64,000 bases of DNA, from the NCBI RefSeq assembly GCF_038811545.1, contig NZ_CP133319.1, positions 3,430,001 to 3,494,000 on the forward strand. The letters are read 5' to 3'. The DNA is from Rhodoligotrophos sp. CJ14 (lineage in GTDB: Bacteria > Pseudomonadota > Alphaproteobacteria > Rhizobiales > Im1). The position numbers and the translations under genes are program-made. Under the pieces are notes generated by a model. That model was not told where the DNA came from, did no database searches, and saw nothing but the letters and a program-made list of their open reading frames with translations. Of the stretch, positions 8,550 to 16,336 are shown piece after piece (the first letter of the stretch is position 1; every line of letters starts with the position of its first letter).

Positions 8550-9356
8550 ATGCTTGATGACCTGATGGCCGTTTCGGCCCCGGGCTCGAGTGAACCGATC
8601 CCGCCCTTCATCGAGATTGAGGGAAATCGGCGCTTGGGCCTGCTCCTCATTTGCGATCACGCTCGGAACAGCTTGCCTGAGAGCTATGGTAGCCTCGGCC
8701 TACCTCCGAGCGAGCTGAAGCGCCATATCGCTTATGATATCGGCGCCGAGGCCTTGACCCGCGCGCTCGCAGCGAGATTATCGGCACCGGCCGTATTGAG
8801 CACCTTCTCGCGCCTGCTGATCGACCCCAATCGTGGCGAGGATGATCCAACCCTGATCATGCAGCTTTCGGATGGGGCGGTCATTCCAGGCAATGCCAGG
8901 ATCGACCAGACTGAGCGCCGGGCGCGGATCGAGCTGTTCTATCGCCCTTACCATGACGCGATCGCACGGGGGATCCAGGCGATTACTGCTGCTGGCCGCG
9001 CACCCGTGGTTATTTCGGTTCACAGCTTCACGCCAAACTGGAAGGGTGTTCCGCGGCCATGGCATGTGGGATTGCTTTGGGGCCGCGATGACCGGCTGTC
9101 CCGCGCGCTCGTCGCTGCCTTGCGGGCCGAACCTGCCGGGCTGGTAGTGGGTGAGAACGAGCCCTATTCAGGCGCGCTCGCAGGCGACACCATCGACACA
9201 CATTGTATTCGCAATGGCCTCTCCCACACATTGATCGAAATTCGCCAGGACCTCATCTCTGACAATGACGGCGTTGCGCAATGGGCCGATCGACTGGAGA
9301 GCGTTTTGCGTAGAGTGCTGTCGGACAGCGCCATAACCGAACGGATCAGCCGATGA
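8550..9356 (+). CDS. N-formylglutamate amidohydrolase family protein
   Basis: This 268-residue protein carries the N-formylglutamate amidohydrolase (HutG-type) motifs: LLICDHARNSLP near residue 35, VLSTFSRLLIDPNRGEDDPTL, and VISVHSFTP (a metal or catalytic histidine). The family hydrolyses N-formyl amino acids late in histidine breakdown, but no hut genes are nearby, so the substrate may differ. The ATG at 8550 is preferred over the frame start at 8433, whose extension looks non-coding. The stop overlaps the next gene by 4 bases. Confidence 0.85.
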   Translation: MLDDLMAVSAPGSSEPIPPFIEIEGNRRLGLLLICDHARNSLPESYGSLGLPPSELKRHIAYDIGAEALTRALAARLSAPAVLSTFSRLLIDPNRGEDDPTLIMQLSDGAVIPGNARIDQTERRARIELFYRPYHDAIARGIQAITAAGRAPVVISVHSFTPNWKGVPRPWHVGLLWGRDDRLSRALVAALRAEPAGLVVGENEPYSGALAGDTIDTHCIRNGLSHTLIEIRQDLISDNDGVAQWADRLESVLRRVLSDSAITERISR

Positions 9357-9649
9357 TTGAAGAAGACACCAATATGCGGCTCGAGGCAGCCGCATTCCGC
9401 CGCCTCGTGCAGCATCTGCGCGAGCGGACGGATGTGCAGAATATTGACCTGATGAACCTTGCCGGCTTCTGTCGGAACTGCCTGGCCAACTGGTATCGCG
9501 AGGCGGCAGAAAGTCAGGGGATTGTTCTCACGAAAGAAGACTCCCGAACGCATATTTACGGTATGCCTTATGAAGAGTGGAAGGCTCGGTATCAATCCGA
9601 GGCGAGCCCCGAGCAGGCGGCTGCCTTCCAGCAAACCCACAAGCATTGA
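9353..9649 (+). CDS. DUF1244 protein
   Basis: This 98-residue protein fits DUF1244, with the conserved core NIDLMNLAGFCRNCLANWY, HIYGMPYEEWK and a Cys-x-x-Cys pair (residues about 39 and 42). The start overlaps the preceding stop as ATGA, so it belongs to a three-gene operon with the amidohydrolase and gapR. The family is widespread in proteobacteria and has no established function. Confidence 0.85.
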   Translation: MIEEDTNMRLEAAAFRRLVQHLRERTDVQNIDLMNLAGFCRNCLANWYREAAESQGIVLTKEDSRTHIYGMPYEEWKARYQSEASPEQAAAFQQTHKH

Positions 9650-9667
9650 ACGTTAGGTAGGGGAAGT

Positions 9668-9934
9668 ATGGACCAGACGACGACTTTCGCGCAGGGGCAG
9701 TTGCGCAGCATTGTTGAGCGCATCGAGCGGCTGGAGGAAGAGAAGGCGGCAACCGCGGCCGACATCAAGGAAGTCTATGCAGAGGCCAAGGGCTATGGCT
9801 TCGATACCAAGATCCTGCGCAAGGTGATTTCACTGCGCAAGAAGGACCGTCACGAAAGGGAAGAGGAGGAAGCGATCCTCGATCTCTATCTTCAGGCGCT
9901 GGGCATGGTGCCGGGCTCCGAAGCGGCGGCTTGA
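9668..9934 (+). CDS. gapR: Nucleoid-associated protein GapR (DUF2312)
   Basis: This 88-residue, helix-rich protein matches DUF2312/GapR, with [37 protein letters not shown] followed by [16 protein letters not shown]. In Caulobacter GapR binds AT-rich, overtwisted DNA and is needed for replication and cell-cycle progression. The N-terminal half is a coiled coil and the basic segment 55-65 would contact DNA. It has a GGGGAA ribosome site and ends before a strong terminator at 10147. Confidence 0.92.
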   Translation: MDQTTTFAQGQLRSIVERIERLEEEKAATAADIKEVYAEAKGYGFDTKILRKVISLRKKDRHEREEEEAILDLYLQALGMVPGSEAAA

Positions 9935-10045
9935 TCTGCGCAAGTCCTTGGGACTGAATGGGGTGGGGCCGAGATGAGCATGCCCCGTTCTCTGGGCTCG
10001 TCCGCAGGATGATCTGCAGGAGGGGGCTGGGTAGCCCGGACCCCG

Positions 10046-10130
10046 CGATACTGGTTTGTGTGAAGAAAATGCGAGCAAGCAAAAGCTTGAGACGCGATCT
10101 CGCGATTCAAAAGAAAGCGGAAACGCCCTA
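10046..10130. repeat. Copy B of dispersed palindromic repeat, degenerate left end
   Basis: GTGTGAAGAAAATGCGAGCAAGC (from 10058) and the right-hand CGCGATTCAAAAGAAAGCGG with AAACGCCC match copies at 23951 and 26951. The left arm is eroded (GATACTGGTTTGTG instead of GATACCGGTTCGCG). It lies between gapR and its terminator. Confidence 0.65.
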
Positions 10131-10146
10131 ATCGCAAAAAGCAACA

Positions 10147-10170
10147 AGCCCTCCTGACGGAGGGCTGTTT
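10147..10170 (+). terminator. Rho-independent terminator after gapR
   Basis: AGCCCTCC and GGAGGGCT form an 8-bp stem with a TGAC loop, followed by GTTTT. It would end the amidohydrolase-DUF1244-gapR transcript. Confidence 0.8.
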
Positions 10171-10198
10171 TGCGATTGCCTCTTGACGATCGAACCGC

Positions 10199-11944
10199 CT
10201 ATTCCTGGAACGAGAGCGGCTCAGGCTCGCCCGTCTTCATCCGGGCAATGGCCATCGGCACGTTCGGTTGCGTACCCGCAACGAGATCCACCACATAGGC
10301 ATCCATGCGCGGCCCCTTTGCCGCACCGTTGATCGTGGTCTGCTGGTGGCGGGACATCAGCAGATTGCCTTTGTCGGCCCGATTGATGACCGGCCCACCG
10401 GATTGTGCCTGTCCGTCATCCCTGATTTCGACCGTTTCCTTGTCGAAAGGCAGAAACAGCTTGGTGAACTCGCTCAAGACCGGAGGCAGGAAGGAGAAGC
10501 CGTTGATTTCCTCCGGCGCCTCGATGGTGACGCTGCCGGTCACAGGCGTATTCAGGTCGAACTCGTCGCCCTGGTGAGACTTGTAGAAATGCGGTTTCAG
10601 CGAGAATTTGAGATTCTGCTCTTTCCAGAACGCTTCCGGCGAGATGCTGGCCTGTACGGGCGCGACGCTGAGCGGACGCGACATGGCGCCTGCCATGGGA
10701 TGATCGCCACCGCCCAGTGAGGTCCTCTGGCCTTCGCCAGGGAAGGGTCGCGCAAAGGACTGGCGCTCGGGCGCGGGCGCAGAAGCGGGTTCGACCTGAA
10801 CGCTGCTGGCCACAGGCGGCGTGCTGGGCGTGACACTTGCGGTGATCACAGGTGTCGAAATCGGCCCGGCGGCAGGGAGATCAGGCTTCGCCGATGGGAG
10901 CACCGGCGGCTGCCGCTCGCCGGCATCAGCCACGAGAGCCTCGCTGGCGGGGGCTTCCTTAGCTGGCTCCGACGCGGCAATCTTCGGTTTCGTCCGTGGA
11001 CGCGGCACATCCGCTGCGGCAACCACGGTGCTCTTTGCCGGCTTTGCTGCAGGCTCCGGGGCAGCCTTTGCCGCTGGGGCCGGCGCCGTCGGTTCCGCTG
11101 CGGCTGTCTCGGCGGGCGCGCCGGTGGCGGGTTGGGTCTTGGACGACCCCGTGACCGCGGCGATCAGCGAAGACAGCGGCCCGCTGGACTCGCCATCATC
11201 CTCCTCGGCCATCATCACCGGCTCGGAGCGCTTTTGCCCGCGTGCCGGCGCATTCTTCATGATGGCTGCGAATTCCTGGTTCGGAATGGCAGGCCAATGC
11301 CGCACCCGTCCGGTGTCCACATGGACAAAGCCCAAGGGGCCCGACCGCGGATAATAGCCAACCCCGCCGATCTGCCGGATGAGCGCTGAATTCCGGAGCT
11401 TCTTGGTGGACACATCCGGGAAATAGATGTCCATCGCCTGGCCGCGGCTATGCATGCTCTTGGTGGCGACGTTCCGGCCGATCCTTTTCAGCATCGCATT
11501 CGTGTCGGCGTTGCGATAGCCGCAGATCACATGGACCGGCTTTTTTGAGCCAAGCTCCTGATGAAGCTCCCAGACAAGGTCGATCACCTCGGGATCGATC
11601 TTGATGACCTCGTTTTTGCGCCAGTCACGCAGGAAATGGTTCAGCTGACGAAGCGCCGAAGGGATGTAACGGCCATCTTTCTTGTAGGTAACTGTCAGGC
11701 TTTCTTTCGTATGGACCATGTAAAGTGACAAGGTCCGGGTATCGCTCACGGCATTCAGTTGCCCGACGTCCGATGTAAGGGCGCCGGCGGTGCCGATCGC
11801 GGCAAGCAGACAGACTACGGCCAAGCGTCGTGCTTTGGATCGCAAAGAGCTCTTCCGCCTCGTTTCGAAAGACGCGTCAAACGCCACAAATGTACCGGGA
11901 ACCCCGCTCGAGGTTTGTTCCCCGCTCCTGATAGGGCCAATCAT
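10199..11944 (-). CDS. DUF882 / peptidase M15-like cell-wall protein with long C-terminal extension
   Basis: Residues 41-57 form a single membrane segment or signal anchor. Residues 70-215 are the DUF882 domain, a D,D-peptidase-like fold with SMHSRGQAMD (His165, Asp172) and GFVHVD (His208) as candidate zinc ligands. Residues about 240-440 are Pro/Ala-rich and likely disordered. The last 140 residues form a separate compact region that I do not recognise. At 581 residues it is long for the family. It probably acts in the periplasm on peptidoglycan. A perfect CtrA-type site lies about 100 bases upstream of the start, with TATATA (12017-12022) as a possible -10. Confidence 0.8.
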   Translation of the reverse strand: MIGPIRSGEQTSSGVPGTFVAFDASFETRRKSSLRSKARRLAVVCLLAAIGTAGALTSDVGQLNAVSDTRTLSLYMVHTKESLTVTYKKDGRYIPSALRQLNHFLRDWRKNEVIKIDPEVIDLVWELHQELGSKKPVHVICGYRNADTNAMLKRIGRNVATKSMHSRGQAMDIYFPDVSTKKLRNSALIRQIGGVGYYPRSGPLGFVHVDTGRVRHWPAIPNQEFAAIMKNAPARGQKRSEPVMMAEEDDGESSGPLSSLIAAVTGSSKTQPATGAPAETAAAEPTAPAPAAKAAPEPAAKPAKSTVVAAADVPRPRTKPKIAASEPAKEAPASEALVADAGERQPPVLPSAKPDLPAAGPISTPVITASVTPSTPPVASSVQVEPASAPAPERQSFARPFPGEGQRTSLGGGDHPMAGAMSRPLSVAPVQASISPEAFWKEQNLKFSLKPHFYKSHQGDEFDLNTPVTGSVTIEAPEEINGFSFLPPVLSEFTKLFLPFDKETVEIRDDGQAQSGGPVINRADKGNLLMSRHQQTTINGAAKGPRMDAYVVDLVAGTQPNVPMAIARMKTGEPEPLSFQE

Positions 11945-12016
11945 TACCCGTCAGCGGCCAAGAGCACAAGAGGTAGACAGAAGAATGCCTCCCGGCCCCA
12001 TTACGTGAGACGGATG

Positions 12017-12061
12017 TATATATGGCTCAGTCTGCGCCCGCATGATTAAGAGCGGGTTAAC
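12017..12061 (-). promoter_or_regulatory. Candidate CtrA-controlled promoter of the DUF882 gene
   Basis: TTAA (12046-12049), exactly 7 bases, and TTAAC (12057-12061) give the full CtrA consensus TTAA-N7-TTAAC. TATATA at 12017-12022 could be the -10 on the minus strand. The position, centred roughly 35 bases upstream of that -10, fits activation. Confidence 0.6.
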
Positions 12062-12092
12062 GAGAACAAAGGAAATCGCGGGATTTTGCTGT

Positions 12093-12168
12093 GGAGTCCT
12101 TAATTACAGTGGCGGACTCCGCAGGGAGGATCGAGGCGCTGGTGAATTCCTGCGGAGGGACGTTTTTT
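12093..12168 (+). other. Two overlapping alternative hairpins followed by a T run
   Basis: GGAGTCC (12093-12099) pairs with GGACTCC (12114-12120). CTCCGCAGG (12117-12125) pairs with CCTGCGGAG (12149-12157). The two stems share 12117-12120 and so exclude each other. Six T follow at 12163-12168. No plus-strand gene follows for 4 kb, so this may be the 3' part of a small RNA rather than a leader. Confidence 0.4.
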
Positions 12169-12233
12169 GCTATGCATGCCAACCACCTGCGCGGGCTAGG
12201 CGAGGCTGAGTGTCGCAGCGGTTGTATCTTCCC

Positions 12234-14390
12234 TTAATTGAGGGAGGCGGTCTTGCCGGCGAGAGCCTTGCTCAGCTTTCCATCGCGGCCATACACATCG
12301 TCATAATAGCGGATGGTCCCGTCCTCATCCGGCCAGGCTGTCATGTAGACGAGATGGACATCGAGCCGGTGCTTCAGCTTCACGCCATTATTCTTGCCTG
12401 TAGCGATCGCGCTCGCGATCCGCCCCTCTGTCCAACCATCCGGCCTCAGCAGCACTTCCGCAAGCTCGCGCGGGTTCTCCACGCGCACACAGCCGTGGCT
12501 GAATGCCCGTTCCTTCCGGCGAAACAGCGATTTTGAAGGTGTGTCGTGCAGGTAGACCGCGTGGCTATTGGGGAACAGGAACTTCATCTCGCCCAGCGCA
12601 TTCGACCGTCCAGGCGGCTGCCGAACGCTGACGGGCATGGTCTGCGCGGAATATTTGCGCCAGTTGACCGACCGGGAGCTGACCGCCTGGCCGCGCGCGT
12701 TGACCACTTCATACCCGCTGCGGGTCAGATAACCAGGATCCCGCTTCGACCTCGGCAGCATCTCCTTCGTCGCGATTGATCGCGGCACGTACCAATACGG
12801 GTTGAACTCGATGGTCTCCATGACGTCGCTGAACGAGGGCGTCTGGTTCGTCGCGGTGCCGATGACCACATTTGTCCGGTGGATCTCGACATCGTTCTCA
12901 ACCACCCTCACCTCGAAGGCGGGCTGATTGACGAGCACATAGCGGTCGCCCAGATTTCGCGGCAACCAGCGGATCCGCTCCATGTTGAGGAGCACCTTCT
13001 CGATCTTCTCAGGGACGGATGTGTCATTGAACGCCGCAAGCGTTCGGTTGCCCACGATGCCGTCCGGCTTCAATCCTTCTTGTCTTTGAAAGGCTTTGAC
13101 GCTCTGCATGAGTTCCGCGTCGTAAAGCGTCGCATCCTTGATGACCCCGCCGACCGGCGCTGTACCCGTACTCGCAACAGTCAGGCTGGCCGCGGTGGCA
13201 ATGCCTTCCTCGCCTCCCTCGATGGGATCAGGCTTGATCATCGACAGCCGGTTCACCACCACGTCATCGTCCAGCCCGTCATCGGCGTCGGGGCCTATCG
13301 GCGCGGAAGCGCTGGAAATGGCCACCTCACTGTCCAGCAAGCCGAGCGAGGCGAGCCGGATCCGCAACGTCCGTACCCGCTCGTCCCGCATGCCGAGCTT
13401 GATGACCGAGCCCGGCCGGATCTCAGGCAGAGCCTCGGCGGTAAGTTCCAGGCCGCGCAATTTCTGCAGTTCGGACTTGAGTGCCAGGTAGGCTTTGCTG
13501 TTTGGGTGCAGAGACGCGAGATAAGAACCCGTATCCTTCGTTTCGTTCAGCGCCTTCAACACCTCGGCCGGTGCAATCTTCGGCGGGTTGAGATCATTGA
13601 AGTTCGTGATCTTGTTGGGTTCGGTCCGCCCGCTCATTGCATGCCGAGCGTATTTCAACGCAGCAGCCGTGAGCTCCAGGTCGAGCCGCGCGGCTGTCCG
13701 GGGAGTGTCGGTTGACGTCTCGCCCGTGTCTTTGAAGCTGGTCAGGCTGCCGGGTAAGTAATCCTGCGCGACAAGACCCTCGTCATCGGCCTTGGCCATC
13801 TCGGAAAGTAGGCCGCGGCCTCGCTCATTGAGACCGGTCACTCCGACCCAGGCTGGTATGAAATCCCGCGCCTTGTAATAGGCCAAGATCGCGTCGCGCT
13901 CCTCGGCCGTCACGCGTATGGCTGCATCCTTATCCGCGGTCAGTTCTGCAAGCAGCGCCGCCGAGACCGGATCCGTGATCTTGGCCGCCTCTGCTGGGGC
14001 GAGTGGCGCCCCCTTCAGAGGAACGAGAGGTGTGGGCGTATAGACGGCGATGTCCGGGGCCGCCTGAGCAGCTGGCTCGCCGTCGGGATCGATATTCTCC
14101 TCCCGCCGCGGCGGGCGCACGCGTGTGGTCGCCGCCGTGGCACGGGATCGGGTATTTCGTAAGCTGCGTTGGCTCGAAGGCCCACGCGGTGCCTGGAACG
14201 TGCGCTGTGGCGGCGCTGCAAAGGCGCGCTGTGGCGGCCGATTGCCCCTCAGCGTGAAGAGTTGCTCGAACCAGTTGCGGCTAGCGAAATTCTGCCTGCC
14301 GCTCACCTCTGCCGAGGCTTCTGTTTGCGGCATTGCCACCAGAATCGTGCACGCCAACACACTGAGCCTGAAAGTGGCCTTGATCACCAT
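12234..14390 (-). CDS. L,D-transpeptidase (YcbB/LdtD-type) with peptidoglycan-binding domain
   Basis: This large periplasmic enzyme (718 residues) forms 3-3 cross-links in peptidoglycan or attaches proteins to it. A signal peptide covers about 1-28 and is followed by an Arg/Pro-rich linker. A helical scaffold domain as in YcbB spans about 120-320. A peptidoglycan-binding repeat has SVKAFQRQEGLKPDGIVGN near 430, and the YkuD catalytic domain has SHGCVR at residues 631-636 (nucleophile Cys634). The catalytic histidine precedes it in AVYLHDTPS. A candidate promoter would lie in 14391-14480. It is immediately upstream of the DUF882 gene on the same strand. Confidence 0.93.
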   Translation of the reverse strand: MVIKATFRLSVLACTILVAMPQTEASAEVSGRQNFASRNWFEQLFTLRGNRPPQRAFAAPPQRTFQAPRGPSSQRSLRNTRSRATAATTRVRPPRREENIDPDGEPAAQAAPDIAVYTPTPLVPLKGAPLAPAEAAKITDPVSAALLAELTADKDAAIRVTAEERDAILAYYKARDFIPAWVGVTGLNERGRGLLSEMAKADDEGLVAQDYLPGSLTSFKDTGETSTDTPRTAARLDLELTAAALKYARHAMSGRTEPNKITNFNDLNPPKIAPAEVLKALNETKDTGSYLASLHPNSKAYLALKSELQKLRGLELTAEALPEIRPGSVIKLGMRDERVRTLRIRLASLGLLDSEVAISSASAPIGPDADDGLDDDVVVNRLSMIKPDPIEGGEEGIATAASLTVASTGTAPVGGVIKDATLYDAELMQSVKAFQRQEGLKPDGIVGNRTLAAFNDTSVPEKIEKVLLNMERIRWLPRNLGDRYVLVNQPAFEVRVVENDVEIHRTNVVIGTATNQTPSFSDVMETIEFNPYWYVPRSIATKEMLPRSKRDPGYLTRSGYEVVNARGQAVSSRSVNWRKYSAQTMPVSVRQPPGRSNALGEMKFLFPNSHAVYLHDTPSKSLFRRKERAFSHGCVRVENPRELAEVLLRPDGWTEGRIASAIATGKNNGVKLKHRLDVHLVYMTAWPDEDGTIRYYDDVYGRDGKLSKALAGKTASLN

Positions 14391-14480
14391 ATCCTCCGCA
14401 AACTCGTTCGGGCGACGCTAGACGTCGTTTAGGGGGCGGGCAACGTCTCAGATCTCTATCACGCGAAAACAAACCATCTG

Positions 14481-15977
14481 TTACATTTTGGCTTCTAGGC
14501 CGAGATCCCGGATCTTACGGTAAAGAGTTGATCGACCGATCCCGAGCTTCCGCGCCACTTCCGACATCTGGCCGCGATAGCGCTGCATGGCGAGCCGGAT
14601 CATGTCGGCCTCAACCTCTTCCAGCTTCCGGATATGCCCGCCGGACGTGACGGCCGGAATGCCGAGCGGCACACCCGTGCCGGCAATCTGGCCGGAAGCT
14701 GCGTCCTCTCCCTCCAATCCAAGCACGGCTGGGCCCGTCGGCTTGGCCGGCTCCCGCGGTGGCGGCGCTGGGGGAATCCGCGCCTCGTAACCCTTCACCT
14801 GCGCGGCGATCTGCGGGAAATCGTCGACCTCCAGCATATCGCCCTCGCACAAGACGATTGCCCGGAACACCGCATTCTCGAGCTGCCGGACATTTCCTGG
14901 CCAAGAGTAACTCTGCAGCATCGCCAAAGCCCTCGGTGAAATACCGCGTATCTTGCGTCCCTCTTCGGCGGCAAAGCGCACGATGAAGTGCTCGACCAGC
15001 GGCGGTATGTCAGCGAGCCGCTCGCGCAGCGGCGGCACCATGATTGGGAAAACGTTAAGACGGTAATATAGATCCTCGCGAAACGCGCCCCGCTTAACCA
15101 TGTCGATCATGTCGCGATTGGTGGCGGAGATGATCCGGATGTTGATCTTGACCGGCTTGCGCGCACCGACCGGATCGATCTCGCCCTCCTGGATCGCCCG
15201 GAGCAGCTTCACCTGAATATCCGCTGGTAGCTCGCCGACTTCGTCGAGAAACAGGGTGCCGCCGTCGGCCTCCTGGAACTTGCCGATATGCTTCTGGACC
15301 GCCCCTGTGAAAGAACCTTTTTCATGGCCGAACAGGATGCTCTCCACCAGATTTTCGGGGATGGCGCCGCAGTTCACGGTAACGAAAGGTTTACCACGAC
15401 GATCACTTTCCCCCTGGATGGCGCGCGCGATCATCTCCTTGCCGACGCCGCTTTCGCCTTCGATCAGGATGGGAATGTTCGAGGCCGCTGCGCGCCGCCC
15501 GAGCCGAGCGACGGCCGCCATGGCCGGGCTCTCGGCGATGAGGCCGTCAAAAGTGAGCTGGCCCGTCGCCTTCGCATTTAGCCTCTTCACCTCCTCGGTG
15601 AGGGCGTTGACCTTCAGAAGGTTCTGGATCGAAACCTTGAGCCGCTCCGGATTGACCGGCTTCACGACGAAATCGTCCGCTCCGGCGCGCATGGCCTTGA
15701 CCACCGTTTCGATCGAGCCGAACGATGTCTGGATGATGACGGCGACGTCCTTGCGATGGGCGCCGAGATAATCGAGCACCTGCATGCCGTCCACTTCCGG
15801 CATCATCAGGTCGAGCACCATCAGCGCGATTTCCTTCCCCTTTGGGCCACCAAGGAAATCGAGCGCTTCTTTGCCCCCCTGCGCGCAATGAGCTTCATAT
15901 CCGAAGCGCCGGATCATCTCGTAAAGGATGCGCTGCTGCGTCGGATCGTCGTCGACAATAAGAACCGCCTGCGCCAT
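14481..15977 (-). CDS. Sigma-54-dependent response regulator (NtrC family)
   Basis: This 498-residue regulator has three domains. The receiver domain (1-120) has phospho-acceptor Asp56 (VLDLMMPEVDG) and Lys106. The AAA+ domain (about 140-380) has Walker A GESGVGKE (174-181), GTLFLDEV as Walker B, and GSFTGA (221-226), a variant of the GAFTGA loop that contacts sigma-54. The Fis-type helix-turn-helix lies at about 455-495 (SEVARKLGIGRSTLYRKI). It would activate sigma-54 promoters when phosphorylated. No partner histidine kinase is adjacent, so it is an orphan here and its target genes are unknown. Confidence 0.93.
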   Translation of the reverse strand: MAQAVLIVDDDPTQQRILYEMIRRFGYEAHCAQGGKEALDFLGGPKGKEIALMVLDLMMPEVDGMQVLDYLGAHRKDVAVIIQTSFGSIETVVKAMRAGADDFVVKPVNPERLKVSIQNLLKVNALTEEVKRLNAKATGQLTFDGLIAESPAMAAVARLGRRAAASNIPILIEGESGVGKEMIARAIQGESDRRGKPFVTVNCGAIPENLVESILFGHEKGSFTGAVQKHIGKFQEADGGTLFLDEVGELPADIQVKLLRAIQEGEIDPVGARKPVKINIRIISATNRDMIDMVKRGAFREDLYYRLNVFPIMVPPLRERLADIPPLVEHFIVRFAAEEGRKIRGISPRALAMLQSYSWPGNVRQLENAVFRAIVLCEGDMLEVDDFPQIAAQVKGYEARIPPAPPPREPAKPTGPAVLGLEGEDAASGQIAGTGVPLGIPAVTSGGHIRKLEEVEADMIRLAMQRYRGQMSEVARKLGIGRSTLYRKIRDLGLEAKM

Positions 15978-16336
15978 ACTCGTTCTTCTTCCTGCGACCG
16001 CTCGATCGGCGTCGATATTAGGCCGTGCTTCGGCGAAGAGGCTTCGCCAATCCCCATCAGCAACGTGACCGCTGAACGATGTTGCTCAGTTGTACAGCTA
16101 CACGGCAATATAGGTAGATATCGAGGTCAACCGCAAAAAAAGCCTTAAGACAGCGGCTCTATCGAGCCATGATCGACCTTTCAGGAGCCGCTGCGTATTC
16201 GCGTCGTTGTTCCTCGCGACAAGGGCAGAGGAATGGTTGTCTTGAGGCTGGGCGCGTCACATATGCCTCTTGAGACCAGCCTGCTGTCCACCGAACATGG
16301 GCGCAGCAATTCCCGGCTCAATCGAGAGGCCCCGAC
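15978..16336. other. Divergent intergenic region, response regulator / pepF
   Basis: This 359-base gap holds an AT-rich stretch with TTGACC and TATATT on the minus strand (16095-16130), a plausible but poorly spaced promoter for the regulator. It also holds an 8-bp inverted repeat, AGCGGCTC (16152-16159) and GAGCCGCT (16185-16192), of unknown role. No gene was recognised. Confidence 0.4.
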
